64,000 nt of DNA from Maritimibacter dapengensis (GTDB lineage Bacteria; Pseudomonadota; Alphaproteobacteria; Rhodobacterales; Rhodobacteraceae), in contig NZ_JAHUZE010000003.1 in assembly GCF_019218265.1 (NCBI RefSeq), positions 1 to 64,000 on the forward strand, given 5' to 3'. Each line of letters opens with the position of its first letter. Position 1 is the first letter of the stretch. Both the position numbers and the translations under genes were made by a program. Under the pieces are notes generated by a model. The model made no database searches, was not told where the DNA came from, and saw only the letters and a list, made by a program, of their open reading frames with translations. Positions 16,552 to 25,261 of this stretch are shown piece after piece.

Positions 16552-17418
16552 TCAGGCGCGGACATGCTGTTCGTAGGCTTCCGCGATCTCGCGGGTGAGC
16601 GCGCCGACCTCGAAGGTATAGTCGCCGATCTGGCCGACCGGCGTGACCTCTGCGGCCGACCCGGTAAGCCAGCACTGCTCGAAGCCTTCCATCTCTTCGG
16701 GCATGATGTGGCGCTCATGTACCTTGATGCCGCGCTCTTCGAGCATCCCGATCACGGTCTGGCGGGTCAGCCCGTTCAGGATCGCATCGGGCAGCGGCGT
16801 GTGCACTTCGCCGTCCTTGACGAAGAACACGTTGGCCCCGGTCGCCTCGGCCACGTAGCCGCGGTAATCGTAGAAAAGCGCATCCGAACAGCCTTTCGCC
16901 TCGGCCGCGTGTTTCGACATGGTGCAGATCATGTAAAGACCCGCAGCCTTTGCCGCCGTCGGGATTGTCTCGGGCGACGGGCGCTTCCACTTCGAGATAT
17001 CGAGCTTCGCGCCCTTGAACTTGGCGTCGCCGTAATAGCTCCCCCATTCCCACGCCGCGATATAAAGCCGGACCGGGTTGCGGGAGGAGCTGACACCCAT
17101 GTCCTCGCCCGCGCCCCGGAACGCCACCGCGCGCACATAGGCGTCGGAGAAACCGTTGGCCTTCAGCACTTCGTCCTTGGCCGCCGTGATCTGGTCCGCC
17201 GTCCACGGGATCGGCATGTCGAGCAGCTCTCCGGATTTCAGCAGCCGCTCGGAATGCTTTTGGGTCAGGAAAATCTTGCCGCCATAGGCGCGCTCGCCTT
17301 CGAACACCGACGAGGCGTAATGCAGCGCATGGGTCAGGACATGTACCTTCGCGTCACGCCAATCCACCAGCGTGCCATCGACCCAGATCTTGCCGTCGCG
17401 GTCATCATATCCAGCCAT
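16552..17418 (-). CDS. ilvE: Branched-chain amino acid aminotransferase
   Basis: The 288-residue fold type IV PLP enzyme interconverts leucine, isoleucine and valine with their 2-oxo acids, using glutamate/2-oxoglutarate. Visible motifs are THALHYASSVFEGERAYGG (residues 29-47), the PLP lysine in TAAKAAGLY (Lys157), YRGYVAEATGANVFFV and the phosphate-binding LTGSAAEVTPV near the C-terminus. The start at 17418 is backed by AAGGAGAGAGAC; an in-frame ATG 33 bases upstream lacks such a site. It is transcribed divergently from petP. Confidence 0.95.
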   Translation of the reverse strand: MAGYDDRDGKIWVDGTLVDWRDAKVHVLTHALHYASSVFEGERAYGGKIFLTQKHSERLLKSGELLDMPIPWTADQITAAKDEVLKANGFSDAYVRAVAFRGAGEDMGVSSSRNPVRLYIAAWEWGSYYGDAKFKGAKLDISKWKRPSPETIPTAAKAAGLYMICTMSKHAAEAKGCSDALFYDYRGYVAEATGANVFFVKDGEVHTPLPDAILNGLTRQTVIGMLEERGIKVHERHIMPEEMEGFEQCWLTGSAAEVTPVGQIGDYTFEVGALTREIAEAYEQHVRA

Positions 17419-17466
17419 GTCTCTCTCCTTCGCGGGTTCACGAATTTCCATATGTTGCGCAAACTA

Positions 17467-17481
17467 GGTCCGAACCGGACC
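17467..17481. promoter_or_regulatory. Inverted repeat between ilvE and petP
   Basis: GGTCCG-AAC-CGGACC is a perfect 6-3-6 inverted repeat in the divergent promoter region. The position suggests an operator for ilvE or petP. The cognate regulator is unknown. Confidence 0.3.
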
Positions 17482-17545
17482 GAAAGTTGCGCCAAAGCGT
17501 CGATTCGGTAACATTCACCCCTTGGAAAGTCAACAAGGCTGACGT

Positions 17546-17570
17546 AAATTGCCCAAGGATGAAGCAATTT
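17546..17570. promoter_or_regulatory. Inverted repeat just upstream of petP
   Basis: AAATTGC and GCAATTT flank an 11-base spacer (17553-17563), ending 22 bases before the petP ATG. The adjacent gene encodes a MarR-family regulator, a family that often represses its own gene through such repeats, so autoregulation is plausible but unproven. Confidence 0.3.
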
Positions 17571-17592
17571 GTGAACGACAGAGAGGCCCCGA

Positions 17593-18084
17593 ATGGATGA
17601 CCGCCGCGAACCGTCGCTGCTGTTTCTGACCGACGAGCAGCTCAAGAAGGGCATCGAGGCGATGTATTTCGCCTATCGGGGCTTCACCGCCGACCCGGAC
17701 CGCATTCTCGAGAAATACGGCTACGGACGCGCGCATCACCGTGCGCTTCACTTCATTCATCGCACGCCGGGCACGAACGTCAACAACCTGCTCGCGATCC
17801 TCAGCGTAACAAAGCAGTCACTGAACCGGGTTTTGCGCACGCTGATCGAAGACGGGCTGGTGGACAGTCGGGTCGGAACCCGCGACAAACGGGAGCGCAA
17901 CATGTACCTGACCGAAAAGGGCCAGGCGCTCGAAGCGGAGCTTGCCGAGGCGCAGCGCGCCCGGATGCGCGCGGCTTACCGCGATGCAGGGCCCGAAGCG
18001 GTGCAAGGCTTCCGGCAAGTGCTCGAAGCGATGATGGACCCGGACATGAGACGCCATTTCAACACGCTGAAGGACCCGGATTGA
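17593..18084 (+). CDS. petP: MarR-family regulator PetP
   Basis: The 163-residue winged-helix protein has the MarR core: NNLLAILSVTKQSLNRVLRT (recognition helix region, residues about 64-83) and the wing VDSRVGTRDKRERNMYLTEKG. HHRALHFIHRTPGTNVNNL precedes it. It lies directly upstream of petR, overlapping it by one base, and upstream of petABC. This matches the petP-petR locus known from Rhodobacter capsulatus, where petR is needed for bc1 complex formation. Function by synteny: control of cytochrome bc1 expression. Confidence 0.88.
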   Translation: MDDRREPSLLFLTDEQLKKGIEAMYFAYRGFTADPDRILEKYGYGRAHHRALHFIHRTPGTNVNNLLAILSVTKQSLNRVLRTLIEDGLVDSRVGTRDKRERNMYLTEKGQALEAELAEAQRARMRAAYRDAGPEAVQGFRQVLEAMMDPDMRRHFNTLKDPD

Positions 18085-18719
18085 TGGAGGCACCTGCCCA
18101 TCTCCTCCTGATCGACGGCGACGCCGACCGGCGCGATCTGTTCCGGACATATCTCAAACGACAGGGGTTTCTCGTCAGCGCGGCGCGGGATTCCGACCAT
18201 GCAAGGCGACTTCTTGCCGGTCTGGAATTCGATCTCATCGTGATGGATGAGAGCGAGCCGGACGAGGAATTGTGCGACATCACGCAGGCCCCGGCCATTT
18301 GGCTCGTGTCGGGTCACTCATCGCGAACCGGCGAAACCATCGCTAAACCGTTTGAGCCTCAGATGCTGACGGACAGGATCAACCAGGTGCTGAACCGCCG
18401 CCCCCCGCCCGTCGTGGTGCGCCCCAAGGAATTGAACCTCGGCCCCCTGCGCTATGTGATTGAACAAGCCGTATTGTTCGACGGCGAGACCCGCCTGCGC
18501 CTTACGGCGACCGAGGTGAAACTAATGCGCGCGCTGGCCGAGCGTCCGGGTGCGCCGCTGACCCGGTCGGAACTGGCCGATGCGGTCGATGCGGACCCGG
18601 CGAGCCGTGCCGTGGATGTGCAGATCACCCGGCTCCGCCGCAAACTCGAGGCCGATCCCAAGATGCCGCGCTATCTGCAAACGGTGCGCGGCACCGGCTA
18701 TATGCTCGCCCCCGACTGA
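18084..18719 (+). CDS. petR: OmpR-type response regulator PetR with a shortened receiver
   Basis: The 211-residue protein has a receiver domain (residues about 6-103) and a winged-helix output domain (about 118-211; LTATEVKLMRALAERPG and the recognition part RAVDVQITRLRRKLEADP). The receiver keeps LLLIDGDADRRDLF, a likely phospho-acceptor Asp in FDLIVMDESEPDEE and the conserved lysine in IAKPFEP. However, only about 37 residues separate these last two points, against roughly 50 in ordinary receivers. The helix-3/strand-4/helix-4 region is therefore reduced and the usual GADDY segment is missing. The ATG overlaps the petP stop (TGATG). Predicted regulator of petABC; phosphorylation may be abolished. 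Confidence 0.85.
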   Translation: MEAPAHLLLIDGDADRRDLFRTYLKRQGFLVSAARDSDHARRLLAGLEFDLIVMDESEPDEELCDITQAPAIWLVSGHSSRTGETIAKPFEPQMLTDRINQVLNRRPPPVVVRPKELNLGPLRYVIEQAVLFDGETRLRLTATEVKLMRALAERPGAPLTRSELADAVDADPASRAVDVQITRLRRKLEADPKMPRYLQTVRGTGYMLAPD

Positions 18720-18825
18720 ACCGATTTCGGCGGCGCGCATCCCGTCCCCGAAAGCAGCGCGATACAAGAACAGTAGACAGGCGCGGCTTCCTCTCCTAAG
18801 CTTCAATGTGAAGGAGTGTAACATC

Positions 18826-19107
18826 ATGCCTCTGCCTCTCGTTCCCGTCGCGATCGCGCTTGCCGCCTCCGGTTCCGCCGCCTTCGCCACGTATCGTTTC
18901 GTCCGCACCGTCGATCCGGGCCGTCGCGACCAGCGCGCCGAGGATGCGCTGGACGATACGCCCGAAGGCGTCACCCTGCGCCGCGCGCCGGATCAGACCA
19001 ACGCCACCGCTCGCATCCGGCGCACTTTTCGTTTCGGCCCCGAAGGATCTGCGGTAGAGATCGACGCAACCGCAATCGGGCGGATCACGGTGAAAAGGGT
19101 CGACTGA
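18826..19107 (+). CDS. Small membrane protein upstream of petABC
   Basis: The 93-residue product has one N-terminal hydrophobic segment (LPLVPVAIALAASGSAAFAT, residues 3-22). A basic, then mixed soluble tail follows with ARIRRTFRFGPEGSAVEIDA. AAGGAG ten bases before the ATG makes a strong ribosome binding site. No known family is recognised. It ends one base before the GST gene, so the two are likely translated from one message. Its place between petR and petA hints at, but does not show, a link to bc1 biogenesis. Confidence 0.65.
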   Translation: MPLPLVPVAIALAASGSAAFATYRFVRTVDPGRRDQRAEDALDDTPEGVTLRRAPDQTNATARIRRTFRFGPEGSAVEIDATAIGRITVKRVD

Positions 19108-19108
19108 C

Positions 19109-19717
19109 ATGATGCAACTTCTGGGCAACAACGCCTCGCCTTACGTGCGCAAGGTGCGCGTGGTGCTGGAGGAGACCGGCCAGACGGATGAAGTCGAACT
19201 GATCGAAGTCGCGACCTCGCCCATCGACAGCGCGCCCGAAGTCACCGCCGCCCATGCCACCAAGAAGATCCCCGCGCTCATTCGCCCGGACGGCTGCACG
19301 CTCTATGACAGCCGGGTCATCACCCGGTTTCTCGACGCGCGCGCCGGGGCAAAGCTCTACCGCGACAACCGGATTTGGGAAGTCCTGACCCTGGAAGCCA
19401 CCGGCGATGCCATTCTCGATGCCGCTGTGCTCATGGTCTACGAGGGCCGCTGCCGCCCGGAGGACAAGCAGGATCACGGATGGGTCGAGGCGCAATGGGG
19501 CAAGGTGACGAACGCCCTCGAAGCACTTGAGGCCCGCTGGATGAGCCACCTCTCCGGCCCGCTCGATGCCGGGCAGATCGCCATTGGCTGCGCGCTGGGT
19601 TATCTCGACTTCCGGCACGGGGGCCGCGAATGGCGCAAAAGCCACGGCGCACTGGACGATTGGTATGCCGTATTCTCCGAGCGCGAGGCGATGAAGGCGA
19701 CGGTGCCTGCCGGATAA
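19109..19717 (+). CDS. Glutathione S-transferase family protein (petR-petA interval)
   Basis: The 202-residue protein has the N-terminal motif LLGNNASPYVRKVRVVLEET (residues 4-23), the cis-proline segment ATKKIPALIRPDG and the glutathione-binding LYDSRVITRFLDAR. A helical C-terminal domain includes QIAIGCALGYLDFRHG. The SPYVRKVR signature is common in single-domain bacterial GSTs of unknown substrate. It abuts the small membrane protein gene upstream and lies 240 bases before petA. Confidence 0.88.
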   Translation: MMQLLGNNASPYVRKVRVVLEETGQTDEVELIEVATSPIDSAPEVTAAHATKKIPALIRPDGCTLYDSRVITRFLDARAGAKLYRDNRIWEVLTLEATGDAILDAAVLMVYEGRCRPEDKQDHGWVEAQWGKVTNALEALEARWMSHLSGPLDAGQIAIGCALGYLDFRHGGREWRKSHGALDDWYAVFSEREAMKATVPAG

Positions 19718-19957
19718 CCCAAGGGACGTTGCCGGGAATCGCTGCAACCCGACAAAAAGACTCGGCGTATCGCAACCGGCTCACATCGGGACACGAATCC
19801 ACGAATTCAACCTTTCCCCTGTAAATTCTGACCCCTGTGCGCGTTTGTCCGCTGGACGGGTGCAATTTTCGCGGTTAAACACCGCCGCGATGGGCCGGAG
19901 GCTTCCCCGGCCCGGGACGTATTGGCCGCGCGCGCGGTCCAGAAAGGGAGAGCAATC
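19718..19957 (+). promoter_or_regulatory. Leader/promoter region of petABC
   Basis: This 240-base gap must contain the petABC promoter. A 7-bp hairpin (GGGCCGG at 19892-19898 with CCGGCCC at 19907-19913) lies about 45 bases before the GTG start and would be in the 5' leader. I do not see a convincing consensus promoter. TGGACG and TTAAAC 16 bases apart near 19855-19880 are only a weak match. Confidence 0.35.
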
Positions 19958-20521
19958 GTGTCGCACACTGACGATCACGAAGGGACCCGCCGGGATTTCC
20001 TATATTACGCTACCGCCGGAGCCGGTGTTGTCGCCACGGGCGCAGCCGTCTGGCCGCTCATCAACCAGATGAACCCGTCCGCCGACGTGAAGGCCTTGAG
20101 CTCGATCCGCGTGGACATTTCGGGCATGGCCGAAGGCAGCCAGCTCACGGTTCAGTGGCTCGGCAAGCCGGTCTTCATCCGCTACCGCACGCAGGACGAG
20201 ATCGACGCGGCGAATGCCGAAGATCCGTCGACCCTGCCCGACCCCGAAGCGCGCAACGAGAACATCGAAGCGGGCTCTCCCGCGACCGACCAGAACCGCA
20301 CGCTCGACGAAGACGAGAAATGGCTCGTCATGATGGGCGTCTGCACCCATCTCGGCTGTGTGCCGCTGGGTGACGGGGCTGGTGACTACGGCGGGTGGTA
20401 CTGCCCCTGCCATGGCTCGCATTACGACACGGCTGGCCGCATCCGCCGCGGGCCCGCGCCTGAGAACCTTCCGGTTCCGGTCGCAGCCTTCGTCGACGAA
20501 TCCACAATTCAGCTGGGCTAA
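19958..20521 (+). CDS. petA: Ubiquinol-cytochrome c reductase Rieske iron-sulfur subunit
   Basis: The 187-residue protein has a twin-arginine start ([15 protein letters not shown], residues 9-23) that also forms the membrane anchor. The [2Fe-2S] cluster ligands sit in CTHLGC (Cys129, His131) and CPCHGSHY (Cys149, His152). Cys134 and Cys151 form the usual disulfide. It takes the first electron from ubiquinol at the Qo site and passes it to cytochrome c1. The GTG at 19958 with AAAGGGAGAGC upstream gives the usual length; earlier in-frame starts would add non-homologous residues. First gene of petABC. Confidence 0.97.
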   Translation: MSHTDDHEGTRRDFLYYATAGAGVVATGAAVWPLINQMNPSADVKALSSIRVDISGMAEGSQLTVQWLGKPVFIRYRTQDEIDAANAEDPSTLPDPEARNENIEAGSPATDQNRTLDEDEKWLVMMGVCTHLGCVPLGDGAGDYGGWYCPCHGSHYDTAGRIRRGPAPENLPVPVAAFVDESTIQLG

Positions 20522-20532
20522 CGGAGGACAAT

Positions 20533-21855
20533 ATGGCTGGTATCCCCCACGACCATTACGAGCCGAAGACCGGCTTCGAAAAATGGCTGCACGAACGTCT
20601 CCCGATCGTGTCGCTCGCATATGACACCCTGATGATCCCCACCCCCAAGAACCTGAACTGGTGGTGGATCTGGGGCATCGTTCTGGCCTTCTGCCTCGTG
20701 TTGCAGATCGTCACCGGCATCATTCTCGTGATGCACTACACCCCGAACACGGAAATGGCCTTCGCCTCGATCGAGCACATCATGCGCGATGTGAACGGCG
20801 GCTTCTTCCTGCGCTACATGCACGCCAACGGCGCGTCGCTGTTCTTCGTGGCGGTCTATATCCACATGTTCCGCGGTCTCTTCTACGGCTCCTACAAGGC
20901 GCCGCGCGAGATCACCTGGATCATCGGGATGCTGATCTACCTCGCCATGATGGCGACCGGCTTCCTGGGCTACGTTCTGCCCTGGGGTCAGATGTCGTTC
21001 TGGGGCGCCACGGTGATCACCGGCCTGTTCGGCGCGATCCCGTTCATCGGCGAAGGCATCCAGACCTGGCTCCTCGGCGGGCCGGCGGTCGGCAACGCCA
21101 CGCTGAACCGCTTCTTCTCGCTGCACTACCTGCTGCCCTTCGTGATCGCCGCACTCGTCGCGATCCACATCTGGGCGTTCCACACCACGGGCAACAACAA
21201 CCCGACCGGTGTCGAGGTGCGTCGCGGGTCCAAGGAAGAAGCCAAGAAAGACACGCTTCCCTTCTGGCCCTACTTCGTGATCAAGGATCTGTTCGCCCTC
21301 GCGATCGTTCTCCTGATCTTCTGGGCTGTCGTGGGCTTCATGCCGAACTACCTCGGCCACCCCGACAACTACATCGAAGCGAACCCGCTGGCGACACCCG
21401 CACATATCGTGCCGGAATGGTACTACCTGCCATTCTACGCGATCCTGCGTGCCTTCACCGCCGACGTCTGGGCCGTGCAACTCGTGAGCTGGATCACCGG
21501 CGGCATCATCGACGCCAAGTTCTTCGGCGTTCTGGCGATGTTCGGCGCGATCTTCGTGATGGCGCTGGCTCCGTGGCTCGACACCTCGTCGGTCCGCTCG
21601 GGTCAGTATCGTCCGGCCTTCAAGTGGTGGTTCCGTCTGCTCGTTATCGACTTCATCGTCCTGATGTGGGTCGGTGCGCGCGACACGAACTTCCCGCATG
21701 ACTGGATTTCGCTGATCGGTGCGACCTACTGGTTCGCCTACTTCCTCGTGATCCTTCCGCTCCTTGGCGTGTTCGAAAAGCCCGAAACGCCGCCGGAAAC
21801 CATCGAGGACGACTTCAAGGCCCATTACCCCGACGCTCCGTCGGCGGCCGAGTGA
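20533..21855 (+). CDS. petB: Cytochrome b of the bc1 complex
   Basis: The 440-residue polytopic membrane protein carries two b haems and both quinone sites. Seen in sequence: [40 protein letters not shown] (haem ligand histidine), the glycine-rich [20 protein letters not shown] of the Qo region, [20 protein letters not shown] (second histidine pair) and the [15 protein letters not shown] motif with the Qo glutamate. Helices 1-8 are all present. GGAGGAC precedes the ATG; it starts 11 bases after petA. Confidence 0.98.
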   Translation: MAGIPHDHYEPKTGFEKWLHERLPIVSLAYDTLMIPTPKNLNWWWIWGIVLAFCLVLQIVTGIILVMHYTPNTEMAFASIEHIMRDVNGGFFLRYMHANGASLFFVAVYIHMFRGLFYGSYKAPREITWIIGMLIYLAMMATGFLGYVLPWGQMSFWGATVITGLFGAIPFIGEGIQTWLLGGPAVGNATLNRFFSLHYLLPFVIAALVAIHIWAFHTTGNNNPTGVEVRRGSKEEAKKDTLPFWPYFVIKDLFALAIVLLIFWAVVGFMPNYLGHPDNYIEANPLATPAHIVPEWYYLPFYAILRAFTADVWAVQLVSWITGGIIDAKFFGVLAMFGAIFVMALAPWLDTSSVRSGQYRPAFKWWFRLLVIDFIVLMWVGARDTNFPHDWISLIGATYWFAYFLVILPLLGVFEKPETPPETIEDDFKAHYPDAPSAAE

Positions 21856-21872
21856 GAAAGGGCAAAGAGACA

Positions 21873-22970
21873 ATGTTGAAGAAACTCACCCTGACCGCGA
21901 TCACCGCCTTCGCATTCTCGCTCTCCGGAGCGATTGCGCAGGACGATGCCGCCACCGACGAGGCTCCGGCCGAGGAAACCGTGACGGAGGAGGCTCCGGC
22001 CACCGAAGAAACGACCACTGAGGAACCGGCAGAGGAAGCGCCTGCGGAAGAAGACGCGACCGAGGAAGAGGCCCCTGCCGAGGAAGCCTCTGACGAGGAA
22101 GTGACCGAGGAAGAAGCTCCCGCCGAGGAAGCATCCGAGGAAATGACCGAGGAAGAAGCCCCCGCTGAGGAAGCATCCGAGGAAATGGCCGAGGAACACG
22201 GCGAAGAAATGCACGAAGAAGAGCATGCCGAAGATTCCCACGGGAGCGCGCATATCGAGGACATCGCATTCTCGTTCGAAGGCCCGTTCGGCACCTACGA
22301 CCAGGCACAGCTTCAGCGCGGCCTCAAGGTCTACGCCGAAGTCTGCCGCGCTTGCCACGGTCTGCGCTACGTGCCGATCCGCACGCTCGCCGAACCGGGT
22401 GGCCTTGGCTACTCGGAAGACGAAGTGCGCGCATGGGCCGCTGACAACTTCGAAGTGTTCGATGCCGAGCTCGACGATTTCCGCGCCGCGCTCCCGCGTG
22501 ACAACTTCCCGGCTGTGTCCGGCGAAGGCATGGGCCCGGACCTGTCGCTCATGGCGAAAGCCCGCGCAGGCTTCCACGGCCCCGCCGGCACCGGCCTCGC
22601 CCAGCTCTTCAAGGGCATGGGTGGCGCGGAGTACATCGCGGCCTTCCTGACCGGCTTCACCGGTGAAGAGCAGGAAGTCGCGGGTCAGTACCTCTACGAA
22701 AACACGGCCTTCGACGGCGGCTGGGTCTCCATGCCTCCGCAGCTCGAAGACGGGCTGATCGAGTATGACGACGGCACCGAAGCCACCGCAGACCAGATGG
22801 CGCGCGACGTCGCCGCTTTCCTGATGTGGACGGCGGAACCCAAGATGATGGCCCGTAAACAGGCCGGCTTCGTGGGTGTCATCATCCTCGTCGTGCTCGC
22901 TTCGCTTCTGTATCTCACGAACAAGAAGCTCTGGGCGCCGCACAAATACGGCAAGGACATGGATCTCTGA
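21873..22970 (+). CDS. petC: Cytochrome c1 with an acidic repeat domain
   Basis: The 365-residue protein has a signal peptide cleaved after SLSGAIA (residue 22). An extremely acidic low-complexity stretch (about residues 23-125, mostly Glu/Ala/Pro/Thr) follows, then the c1 domain: haem motif CRACH (158-162), likely axial Met287 in WVSMPPQL and a C-terminal anchor [15 protein letters not shown]. It passes electrons from the Rieske protein to soluble or membrane cytochromes c. Paracoccus denitrificans c1 has a comparable acidic extension, implicated in supercomplex organisation and docking of cytochrome c552. The start overlaps neither neighbour and has AAAGGG upstream. Confidence 0.96.
   Translation: MLKKLTLTAITAFAFSLSGAIAQDDAATDEAPAEETVTEEAPATEETTTEEPAEEAPAEEDATEEEAPAEEASDEEVTEEEAPAEEASEEMTEEEAPAEEASEEMAEEHGEEMHEEEHAEDSHGSAHIEDIAFSFEGPFGTYDQAQLQRGLKVYAEVCRACHGLRYVPIRTLAEPGGLGYSEDEVRAWAADNFEVFDAELDDFRAALPRDNFPAVSGEGMGPDLSLMAKARAGFHGPAGTGLAQLFKGMGGAEYIAAFLTGFTGEEQEVAGQYLYENTAFDGGWVSMPPQLEDGLIEYDDGTEATADQMARDVAAFLMWTAEPKMMARKQAGFVGVIILVVLASLLYLTNKKLWAPHKYGKDMDL
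22059..22187 (+). repeat. In-frame 42/45-bp tandem repeats in petC
   Basis: Three tandem units lie at 22059-22103 (45 bp), 22104-22145 (42 bp) and 22146-22187 (42 bp). The last two differ at only two bases. They encode [14 protein letters not shown]-type units. The near identity at DNA level points to recent duplication inside the acidic domain. Confidence 0.9.
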
Positions 22971-22994
22971 TCCATTCCTTGAGGGACAGACAAG

Positions 22995-23021
22995 AAGGGC
23001 GGCTCACGGGCCGCCCTTTTT
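22995..23021 (+). terminator. Terminator after petABC
   Basis: AAGGGCGGC and GCCGCCCTT form a 9-bp stem, extended by two further pairs, and TTTTT follows. It lies 24 bases after the petC stop and just before the convergent thiQ stop. Confidence 0.92.
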
Positions 23022-23025
23022 CGTA

Positions 23026-23724
23026 TCAGGAATCGCCGAGATAAGCGGCGAGTTCCGCAGGCGGATTGGCGAAAATCTCGGCCGTATTGACCGGCGGATG
23101 GGCCTCGCCGTCATGGACCAGAACCACGTCATCCGCGATCCGGCGGGCGTCACCCGGCTCATGGCTGACCATGAGAAGCGTCGCCCCGGTTCGCTCGGCG
23201 AGGTCGGCCACGAGATCGAGCATCTCAACCCTGAGTGCCGGACCCAAAGCTCCGAACGGCTCATCCAGCAAGAGGAGCGGCTTGTGCCGCAGTAGTGCCC
23301 GCGCCAGCGACACCCGCGCCATCTGCCCGCCCGAGAGCGCCCCCGGCTTGCGTCCGCCCAACCCCTCCAGCCCGACCTGCCCCAGTGCCTCTTCGACCTT
23401 CGTCTCATCGGCGGGAGACAGGCGCAGCGCAGGCGACAGGCCAAGACCGACATTCTGCGCAGTCGTCAGGTGGGGAAACAGGTTGTTGTCCTGAAAGATC
23501 ACCGAAACGGGCCGCGCACCCGGCGCCTTGGGGCCAAGATCCTCGCCATCCCAAAGCACCCGGCCCGCCGCCGGCGTCTCGAACCCGGCGATGGCGGACA
23601 GAAGCGTCGATTTACCCGCGCCCGACGGTCCGAGGATCGCCACCTTGCGCCCCGTCTCGACGGTGAAATCCGCCGTCAGCGTGAAGTCTTCATAAACGAT
23701 CCGCAGGTCCTCAACCGTCAACAT
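23026..23724 (-). CDS. thiQ: Thiamine ABC transporter ATP-binding protein
   Basis: The 232-residue ABC ATPase has Walker A GPSGAGKSTLL (near residue 33), the signature LSGGQMARVSLARALL (about 130), Walker B PLLLLDEPFGALGP and the switch histidine in MVSHEPGDA. It powers import of thiamine (and its phosphates) with ThiP and ThiB. Its start overlaps the end of thiP by 14 bases. Assignment as ThiQ rests on the whole operon and the TPP riboswitch in front of it. Confidence 0.93.
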   Translation of the reverse strand: MLTVEDLRIVYEDFTLTADFTVETGRKVAILGPSGAGKSTLLSAIAGFETPAAGRVLWDGEDLGPKAPGARPVSVIFQDNNLFPHLTTAQNVGLGLSPALRLSPADETKVEEALGQVGLEGLGGRKPGALSGGQMARVSLARALLRHKPLLLLDEPFGALGPALRVEMLDLVADLAERTGATLLMVSHEPGDARRIADDVVLVHDGEAHPPVNTAEIFANPPAELAAYLGDS

Positions 23725-25261
23725 TCACGCGCCCTCCCCGGTCGAGTAGCCAGAACACGGCAAGGCTCAGCGCCAGCAGCACGAGCGCCGCCCCCGCCGC
23801 GTCGTCCATCCGGTATGACGTCAGAAGACGGAAAATCTGGAGCGGCAAAGTCGGCGTGTCGGGGCTGGCAAAAAGCGCGATCACCCCGAGATCGCCCAAG
23901 GACAACGCTCCCGCCAAGCCCGCCGAGAATCCGAGCGGGCGCGCCAGCCGAGGCAGCCACAAGCGGCGCAGTCGCGCGGTCCCGCTCATCCCGAGGCTGT
24001 CCGCCAGCCGCCCGTACTGCGTCTCGATCTGACTCAGCGCGGGGACCAGAGCGCGCAGCGCAAAGGGCAGCGACATAATCGCGTTAACCAGCGCGGTGAC
24101 GGGAAGCGCGAGAGCGAAGGGGTCGAGGAACGGGTTGATGACGATGAACAGGCCCATCCCGATAATGAGCGGCGAAGCAACGATGGTGAGCGTGCCCAAC
24201 CCCTCGACCAGCTTCGACCCCGAGGTCACCGACCACGCCGCGATCGGCAGGGCGAGTAAGAGCGTGACGATGACCGACACCGCCGCAACGCCGAGCGAGC
24301 GCGCGGCAGAGGTCCAGACCTGCGACGGCAGCGTGGCGAGCGCGCCAATGCCGTCGAATGCGATTGCAAGGATGGGTAGAATCAAAAACAGCGCCGCAAG
24401 CGCGATCCAGCTCGCGTCCAACGCGGTGCGAAGCGGCCCGCGCTGGTCCCACCGCTGCACCGCGCGGTCCAGCCCACCGCCGAAGCCAGAGGGAAGCGCC
24501 ACGCGCAGCGCGACAATTGCCACCGCCGCCCCCAGCCCGAATTGCACGCAAGCCAGGAGCGCCGCTTTGCCGAGGTCGAAGTCCAGCCGGAAGGCCTCGT
24601 AAATCGCAAGTTCGATGGTCGTGGCACGTGGCCCGCCCCCGAGCGCGAGCGCCACCGCGAAAGAGGTCAGGCAGAGCAGGAAAATAACGAGAAACGCGCC
24701 CGGCAACACCTCGCGCAGCATCGGGCGTTCGAGGTGGCGTGCGATGTCGCGGGACGTGAACCCGAGGGCTGCGGCAAGCCGGAACCGCTCTCCCGGAATG
24801 GCGAGCCAGCCCTGCAGGACGAGCCGCGTGGCAAGCGGCAGGTTGAAAAAGACATGCGCGATGATCACGCCATGAAAACCGTAAATCGAGATCGGCTCGT
24901 AACCGAAGGCCATAAGGGACTGCGACACCCAGCCGGAGCGCCCGAAAACCGAGATCAGCCCGAAAACGGCAACAATCACCGGGAGGATGAACGGCGCACC
25001 CAGCAGCATCACCAAAGCGCCGCGCCCGACGAACCGCCGTCGGGCGATGGCGCGGGCCACAGGGATCGCCAGGGCCACCGACAGCGCGGCAGACAAAGTG
25101 GCCTGCGTCACGGTGAACCGCAACGCCGCCCAATCCGCCGGATCGAACCCGCCCACGCCCTCGGCACGAACAAACACCGCGACGATGGTGCCCAAGGTCA
25201 GGGCAAGCACCACGGCGAGCGCAACCGCCCCCGCCGCGACGACCCGCCCCGACATGGACAT
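23711..25261 (-). CDS. thiP: Thiamine ABC transporter permease
   Basis: The 516-residue protein has about twelve membrane segments and consists of two fused permease halves, as usual for ThiP. Each half carries an EAA-like loop that contacts the ATPase (LAAALGFTSRDIARHLERPM in the first half; ADSLGMSGTARLRRLWLPRL in the second). The ATG at 25261 overlaps the thiB stop as TGATG, which argues for translational coupling. A longer in-frame start 24 bases upstream is possible. Confidence 0.92.
   Translation of the reverse strand: MSMSGRVVAAGAVALAVVLALTLGTIVAVFVRAEGVGGFDPADWAALRFTVTQATLSAALSVALAIPVARAIARRRFVGRGALVMLLGAPFILPVIVAVFGLISVFGRSGWVSQSLMAFGYEPISIYGFHGVIIAHVFFNLPLATRLVLQGWLAIPGERFRLAAALGFTSRDIARHLERPMLREVLPGAFLVIFLLCLTSFAVALALGGGPRATTIELAIYEAFRLDFDLGKAALLACVQFGLGAAVAIVALRVALPSGFGGGLDRAVQRWDQRGPLRTALDASWIALAALFLILPILAIAFDGIGALATLPSQVWTSAARSLGVAAVSVIVTLLLALPIAAWSVTSGSKLVEGLGTLTIVASPLIIGMGLFIVINPFLDPFALALPVTALVNAIMSLPFALRALVPALSQIETQYGRLADSLGMSGTARLRRLWLPRLARPLGFSAGLAGALSLGDLGVIALFASPDTPTLPLQIFRLLTSYRMDDAAGAALVLLALSLAVFWLLDRGGRVNVDG

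Noticed and set aside
19830-19885. Consensus sigma70 promoter for petABC
   Set aside because: The best pair (TGGACG / TTAAAC, 16 apart) matches too poorly to annotate as a promoter.
22059-22187. CRISPR-like tandem repeat
   Set aside because: The repeats are in frame inside petC, have no unique spacers and encode an acidic protein domain.
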